From: Acanthamoeba lenticulata
Taxonomy: Eukaryota > Discosea > Longamoebia > Acanthamoebidae
NCBI GenBank assembly: GCA_002179805.1
Contig: NAVB01001741.1
Coordinates: forward strand, 1 to 12,097
Direction: 5' to 3'
DNA: 12,097 bases
Shown here: positions 7,901-12,097 of the stretch, in pieces
How positions within the stretch are numbered: position 1 is the stretch's first letter
Layout of the letters: every line of letters starts with the position of its first letter
Notes under the pieces: generated by a model
Told to the model about the DNA's origin: nothing
The model's input: the letters and a program-made list of their open reading frames with translations, nothing else
Database searches by the model: none
Program-made: the position numbers and the translations under genes

Positions 7901-10900
7901 TCGCACATCTCGCACCGCCGGCGGCGCGTGGGGTTGAGGTAGGTGCAGTGGCTGCAGCTCCACTCCTCGCTGGCCGCGGGCGCGGTCGGCACGAGGGTCA
8001 CCGTGTGCGACTTGCAGCGCCACACGTAGTTGAGGCCCCGCGCACGCAGCCGGTCCGTGACGGCGGTCAGCAGCTGCCGCATGAGCTCCGACGCCCGCGC
8101 CTGATCCACACCGTGGACGAAGACGTCGACGTCGGCCTTGGTACCAGCGGTTTCCCAGGCCAGGGACGGATTAAGGAGGCAGTTGAGGACGGCGCCGCCG
8201 GCCACGCAGACGTGTGGCCCGAGAAGGCCGTCCAGCAGGCCTTGGGTGAGCTCGGCCCACCGCGAGGCGAACTGCGTTTCCGGCACGACGGCGGGGAACT
8301 CGGCGGGCGGGCCATCGGGCTCGATGGCCTTGTTGTCGCCGTCGGCGGAGGAGGTCGACGACGACGCCTCGAGAGGGCCGCGCTTGATGAGCCGGTTGTT
8401 GATGATGAGGCCCCAGCCGCGTCCGCGGCCGATGAGCCAGGTCACGCGATGGCCCTGGTTGGCCATCTCGGCATAGACCGTCTCCTTCTTCTTGTTCTGC
8501 TCGATGTACGTCACGCCGTCGATTTGCACAAAGCGGCAGCCGGCGTTGTCCGTCGTCGACAGCTCGTGCTCGGCCCCGTCCACGACCACCGTTTTCTGGA
8601 GTGATCATCCACATGTCATCATCATCCTCATCGTCAGCTTCAACAGGTCTCGCAGGACCCGCGAGGGCCAAGAAAACACGTGCCTGGTCGGGCGTGTGGA
8701 TGGCGTTGTGGATCAGCTCGAGGTTCGGGTGGAGGCCGAGCGGCTCGCCCTGCTGCCCTCCCGAGGCGGCGCTGCTGGCATCGAGCTGCATGGCGTCGGG
8801 CCCGCCCTTGGACTCCTCCGAGGCCGCCATAAAGTCTGCGCCCAGAACGCACAGTCGACGTGAGCCCCCATACAGGTACACTGCCTTGTGTGGTGTCAAA
8901 TAGGACGCAAGCCGCACCGGTGGCTTGGCGGTAGCAGAGGCCTTTGATCAGGCGCTCCATCTCCTTGATGTTGTTGAGGCGCAAGTGGTGGCCTCCCGAC
9001 ACGTCGGCCAACGTTCTGTAAAACTCGTCGGCTCCCTTGTTCTGGGCGCACTGCACGCCATAGACGTAGATGCCCTTTTCCTGGTGGTGTGGCGCGACAG
9101 CGATGAGCAAGAAGGGCGGCGCCATTTCATGAAGAGTGAAGATGAAGACCGAAGGAAAAAGGCACCTTGAGGGTTGCGAGCTCCTCGCGCCATTTGTACT
9201 CGACATTCTCGTGCGGCACCTCGTCGCCGATGACCACCAGCGCCTTCATCGTCTCGGGCTGCTTCTTGGGTTCCTCCTCGCCGGCATTGGTGGCGGAAGT
9301 CGTCGAGGCAAAGGTCCAGCTGAGCGACTGCGCGTCGTGCAGGACCAGTTCGTAGCACTCGGGCTCGTCGCCGCCGCTTGTGGACTTGACCGCGCCGACG
9401 AATTGACACAACTGGTCGGCGTCGTTGGAAAAGTCGATGCGCTTGAGCACGTAGCTGCCGCGGTTGTTGTCGCAGTAGTCGCCGTGCGCGATGACCGCGA
9501 TGCGCAGGAAGGGCATGTCGAGCAACAGGCTCTGCACGAGGTACTTGAGGTTCTTGCGCACCTCGGCCAGGTACGGGTACATGGAGCCCGTCGTGTCAAA
9601 GCTGAAGCAGATCTCGACCGCGGCCGGCCCGCTGTTGGGCAGCACGGCCCCGGCATAGTGGTAGATGCCCTCGGCCTGGCTGTGGTGCTCCAGGCGGAAG
9701 CCCTTGGCTCCGGCGGCGGCGGCCTTGGCGGCGGACCTGGCCGGCCACTCGAAGCGCGGGTGCGCGCGGAGGTAGGCCTCGCGCTCGCCCAGCGTGCGCT
9801 GGCCCGTGGGATCGCCCACGACGAGCAAATCGCGCTCATCTTCGGCCAGCGGCCGGCGCATGAACCACGCCTCTCTGCCCTCGAGTCCGTAAAGCGGGAA
9901 GAGGACGTGGTCTGCGTGGCCGATGAGCTGGTCCCCGGTCGGGAGTTCATAGCGCTCGTGCCACTTGCCGGCAGCGGCGGCGGCAGAGTAGTCGACTTGC
10001 ATGTTCCAGTGGAGGAGCATCATGTCCAGCTCGCGGAAGCAGCGCCACCAGTTGTGGTGCGCCACCCAGGCCGTGTGGTCAAGACTCTGCAGGCGGCGCC
10101 ACAGGGCAAACAGCGGTTGTGCCCAGAGCGCGCCCACGACCGGCGCCATGGGGCCGGTCCCCTGGACGTCGACGAAGCGCTGCACAAAGTCGTCCAGGCC
10201 CGGACCAGAAGGCGCCGCATTGAGCTCGCGCACGAGTCGCTGAGAGGCCCGGGCCTGAAGCTGGTCCTGGGACTCCTCGCCGTCACCGGCAGCTTTCACG
10301 TTCTGCACGTCGGCGGCCTCGTGGAGCAGCACGATCTTGACCTTGCCGTCGCGGGCTGACAAGGGAAGCTGCCACTCGAGGAAGGCGCGGAAGTCAAAGG
10401 GTGTTTGGCCCGGTTTCTGCGTCTCCTCCCGCTGAGCGTCGTAGTCAACCGACGTAGCGGGATTCAGCTTGAGCGTGCACGAGAAATGGCTCGTGAGCCC
10501 GGGCGCTGCTGCACGAAGTGGGGACGAGTCGAGGATGGCCTCAGCCGTCGTGTTGAACGCAAACGAGCAAAAGGGCACCGCAGGCCGGGAACCTGCGGCA
10601 TCAGTGGAGTCTTGGCTTCTCCTGGCCCTCTTGGCCGATTTCTCGTCGTCCTCCGCTAAATAAAAAACAAAAAAATGTAAGCCCGCCATTGGACGCGAGC
10701 AACAAACAGTGAACGAGGTCAGGCCTGGCACCTTCTTCGAGTGTCTCGAGGACGCCACCAAAGGCCAACAAGGTGCCCCAGCCGGAATCGCCAAACCACC
10801 GCTGATAAGGGTAAACAAAGTCGATTCGTGCTCTTGAGAAGGTATCTTCCGTCCTCTGCGCACTGTGCTGTGCTGCCGTGTCCGCCGTCAGTCGTCGCAG

Positions 10901-10993
10901 CTCCTCAAACCAGGGCTGGCTGCTCTCCTTCTCGTTCGTCGCGGACGATTCCAAGTAGGCCGAAGCCAGGGGAGGTAACAAGGGGTGGGCCAT
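4911..10993 (-). CDS. VWA / NTase-like / RanBP2 zinc finger / AAG-like multidomain protein, 1811 aa (nine exons)
   Basis: Exons: 10993-10732, 10655-9166, 9080-8918, 8835-8678, 8595-7686, 7578-6416, 6359-5748, 5664-5583, 5506-4911. All eight introns are GT-AG and 56-107 nt; the joined frame totals 5436 nt and ends in TGA. Domains: VWA at ~436-655 with MIDAS DTTGS (441-445). Nucleotidyltransferase-like module at ~800-1030 with GG (824-825), DVDVF (846-850) and DLDCCCVAFDG (from 960). RanBP2 zinc finger at 903-922 (W-x-C-x2-C...C-x2-C), set inside that module. Acidic repeats at 1091-1220. Asp/Glu-rich linker at ~1415-1500. AAG-like region at ~1525-1640 with EIEFY, FTH, GILIRAIE and GPC. HTH-like segment at ~1719-1748. 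The start has a good context (G at -3, G at +4). The splice between 8677 and 8596 has an alternative donor that would add 11 residues. The role is inferred to be nucleic-acid related; expression and activity are unknown. Alternatively, some motifs may be non-catalytic scaffolds. Confidence 0.75.
6725..7291 (-). repeat. Intragenic tandem repeats in an acidic region
   Basis: Three nearly identical ~29-residue units start at residues 1091, 1141 and 1189 of the big protein (plus-strand spans 7206-7291, 7056-7141, 6914-6997). Each reads EARSDEEEYSEERDP, then K or D, then TGLLLKKSEVRRR. They are separated by Asp/Glu- and Arg/Lys-rich spacers, giving periods of 50 and 48 residues. A fourth, degenerate unit (RDPTTGILYTRIELKRMAR, about 6725-6781) shows the likely ancestral core R-D-P-x-T-G. 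Synonymous differences between units show that they have been diverging under protein-level constraint. Confidence 0.9.
7595..7663. promoter_or_regulatory. Cluster of CRE-like TGACGT/ACGTCA sites in an intron
   Basis: Within the 107-nt intron 7579-7685 there are ACGTCA at 7595-7600, ACGTCA at 7624-7629, the full palindrome TGACGTCA at 7647-7654, and TGACGT at 7658-7663. In animals and plants TGACGTCA is bound by bZIP factors of the CREB/ATF type. The protein that would bind it here is unknown. A splicing role or mere sequence duplication is equally possible. Confidence 0.35.
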
Positions 10994-11145
10994 GACCGCC
11001 GTTGGGCACTGTGCTGTTCGTTTTTAAAATAAAATAAACAAATGTTTGCCAAACTGCCCACAAAAGACCGCAAAAATGTTCGAGGAAACAAGAAATTCAC
11101 AAAATTCCAGAAGTTTTATTTTTCGTTTTTGTTTTTCCGAGCCAG
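10994..11145 (-). other. Short tandem intergenic spacer
   Basis: These 152 bp separate the CSTF2-like stop from the start of the big gene; both genes are on the minus strand. The spacer carries AATAAA near the upstream gene and an AT-rich stretch at about 11022-11040 close to the downstream gene. It must contain both the 3' end of one gene and the promoter of the next. Confidence 0.6.
11115..11120 (-). promoter_or_regulatory. Poly(A) signal AATAAA
   Basis: AATAAA on the minus strand, 25 nt after the TAA of the CSTF2-like gene at 11146-11148, followed by T-rich stretches. It is the expected 3'-end signal of that gene. Confidence 0.6.
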
Positions 11146-12097
11146 TTACTGCTGGTGGAGAAGAGCGCCAGCCTGGCGCTGGAGGAGAAGGATCTGTTCT
11201 CGCTGGGCTGGTGGCAGCTTCTCGATCTGCTGCGGCGTGAGGAGGAGGATCTGCTGGAGGAGCAGCTTCTGCTGGTCCATTGAAATCGGCCCGGCAGCCG
11301 CCCCAGGGAGGCCCATCGGCATCATCCCGCCCATGGCGGCCATCGGCGCGGCGGCTGGCGGGACGCCCATCGGCGCAGCGCCCATCGGGACGCCCATTGG
11401 CGCCGCGGCCGCCGTTGGCACGCCCATCGGTGGCTGCACCGGGCCGCCCATAGCGCCGTAGGGTGGCATGTGAGTCGGCACGGCGCCATATGCAGCGGCG
11501 GCCGCCGGTGGTGCGGCCATCATGCTCGCAGGCGGCACGCCGCCAGACATGGGCGGCGCCATTGGCGTCGGCACCGCCGCCGGCGCGGCCACGGGCGGTG
11601 GCGCGGCCGGCTGGTGGCTCTCGAGAAGCTGCTTGACGACCTGCGGGTTGACCATGCCCAGGATGAGCTGCGCCTGGAGCAGGGCGTAGGCAAACTGCGG
11701 GTTCGTCTCGAGGACCTGCCGGGCCTGGTCGGGGCTCTGGTCGATGAGGCCCTTCATCTGCGCGATCATGTCGTAGAGCTGGTGGGTCGACATGCCCTCG
11801 AGCACGGCGTTGACCTGTGCCCGCGAAGCGTCGGCAGCCGACGCTGCTGCCGGCGGGACGCCGCCCGGCCCGGCGCCCGCTGGCGGACCGGCCATGAAGC
11901 CGCCCGGGCCGCTGGCAGCAGGCGGACCACGCGGCATGCCGGCGCCACCCGGTCCGGACATGGGCGGCCCGCCGGCGCCACCCGGTCCGGGCGGACCACG
12001 TGGTGGACGACCTCCGCCGGGGCCGCCCCCGGGCATGGGCGGGCCGCGCGGGCCATCAGGGCCGCCCGGGCCGCGGCCTCGGCTCTCTTTCTCGGCA
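11146..12097 (-). CDS. CSTF2: Cleavage stimulation factor subunit 2 (CstF-64/Rna15 family), C-terminal part
   Basis: CstF-64 binds the U/GU-rich element downstream of the poly(A) site in the nucleus and helps define pre-mRNA 3' ends. The frame is open from the window edge to TAA 11146-11148, about 316 codons, with no intron. A Gly/Pro-rich stretch comes first. Next is the hinge domain that binds CstF-77/symplekin, with the conserved pattern AVLEGMSTHQLYDMIAQMK ... NPQFAYALLQAQLIL (about 11630-11810). A long Pro/Ala/Met-rich linker with repeated PMGVP units follows. The last ~45 residues (LLLTPQQIEKLPPAQREQIL) are the small C-terminal helical domain that contacts Pcf11-type factors. The N-terminal RRM should lie upstream, outside the window. 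Confidence 0.92.
   Translation of the reverse strand, partial: AEKESRGRGPGGPDGPRGPPMPGGGPGGGRPPRGPPGPGGAGGPPMSGPGGAGMPRGPPAASGPGGFMAGPPAGAGPGGVPPAAASAADASRAQVNAVLEGMSTHQLYDMIAQMKGLIDQSPDQARQVLETNPQFAYALLQAQLILGMVNPQVVKQLLESHQPAAPPPVAAPAAVPTPMAPPMSGGVPPASMMAAPPAAAAAYGAVPTHMPPYGAMGGPVQPPMGVPTAAAAPMGVPMGAAPMGVPPAAAPMAAMGGMMPMGLPGAAAGPISMDQQKLLLQQILLLTPQQIEKLPPAQREQILLLQRQAGALLHQQ

Noticed and set aside
8370..8595. WGR domain (PARP-like) in residues ~692-765
   Set aside because: A WG pair and an aromatic-rich pattern are present, but the conserved WGRVG core is missing, so I do not name the domain.
7741..8604. 287-codon plus-strand open frame
   Set aside because: It lies opposite the exon with the nucleotidyltransferase motifs and zinc finger, which are clearly coding on the minus strand.
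9136..10359. 407-codon plus-strand open frame
   Set aside because: It is antisense to the VWA-containing exon, has no recognisable domain, and is explained by GC-rich codon use on the opposite strand.

Overview
The window looks like nuclear DNA from a GC-rich protist with compact genes. An amoebozoan such as Acanthamoeba fits best. The reasons are GT-AG introns of about 44-135 nt that join frames exactly, GC-rich exons with AT-rich gaps, AATAAA-type poly(A) signals, and eukaryote-only proteins (CstF-64, a RanBP2 zinc finger, a VWA multidomain protein). The species is inferred, not shown.

Layout, left to right. (1) 266-1, minus strand: the 5' end of a gene that leaves the window, with two small exons and the start of a third; product not recognised. 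(2) 267-1079: an AT-richer gap between divergent genes, holding one copy of an ~85-bp dispersed repeat and a decayed plus-strand fragment of the last exon of the big gene in (5). (3) 1080-2651, plus: a three-exon gene for a 444-aa protein with a C2H2-like finger and a probable coiled coil. (4) 2981-4768, plus: an intronless gene for a 595-aa caspase-fold (C14/metacaspase-like) protein with a Cys/His-rich cluster and a C-terminus that may resemble dynein light chain. A second copy of the ~85-bp repeat lies in the 142-bp gap to the convergent gene. (5) 10993-4911, minus: one nine-exon gene reconstructed from nine open stretches, encoding an 1811-aa protein. It has a VWA domain, a nucleotidyltransferase-like module with a RanBP2 zinc finger inserted inside it, acidic tandem repeats, a region whose motifs run in the same order as AAG/MPG alkyladenine DNA glycosylase, and a possible helix-turn-helix tail. 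(6) 12097-11146, minus: the 3' part of a CSTF2 (CstF-64) homologue with hinge and C-terminal domains; its RRM lies outside the window.

The genes do not form an obvious pathway. The most interesting object is the 1811-aa gene: if the splice model and the glycosylase-like assignment hold, it would join a MIDAS-bearing VWA domain, a nucleotidyltransferase-like fold, a zinc finger and a putative base-excision domain in one chain. The caspase-fold protein is the second item of interest.
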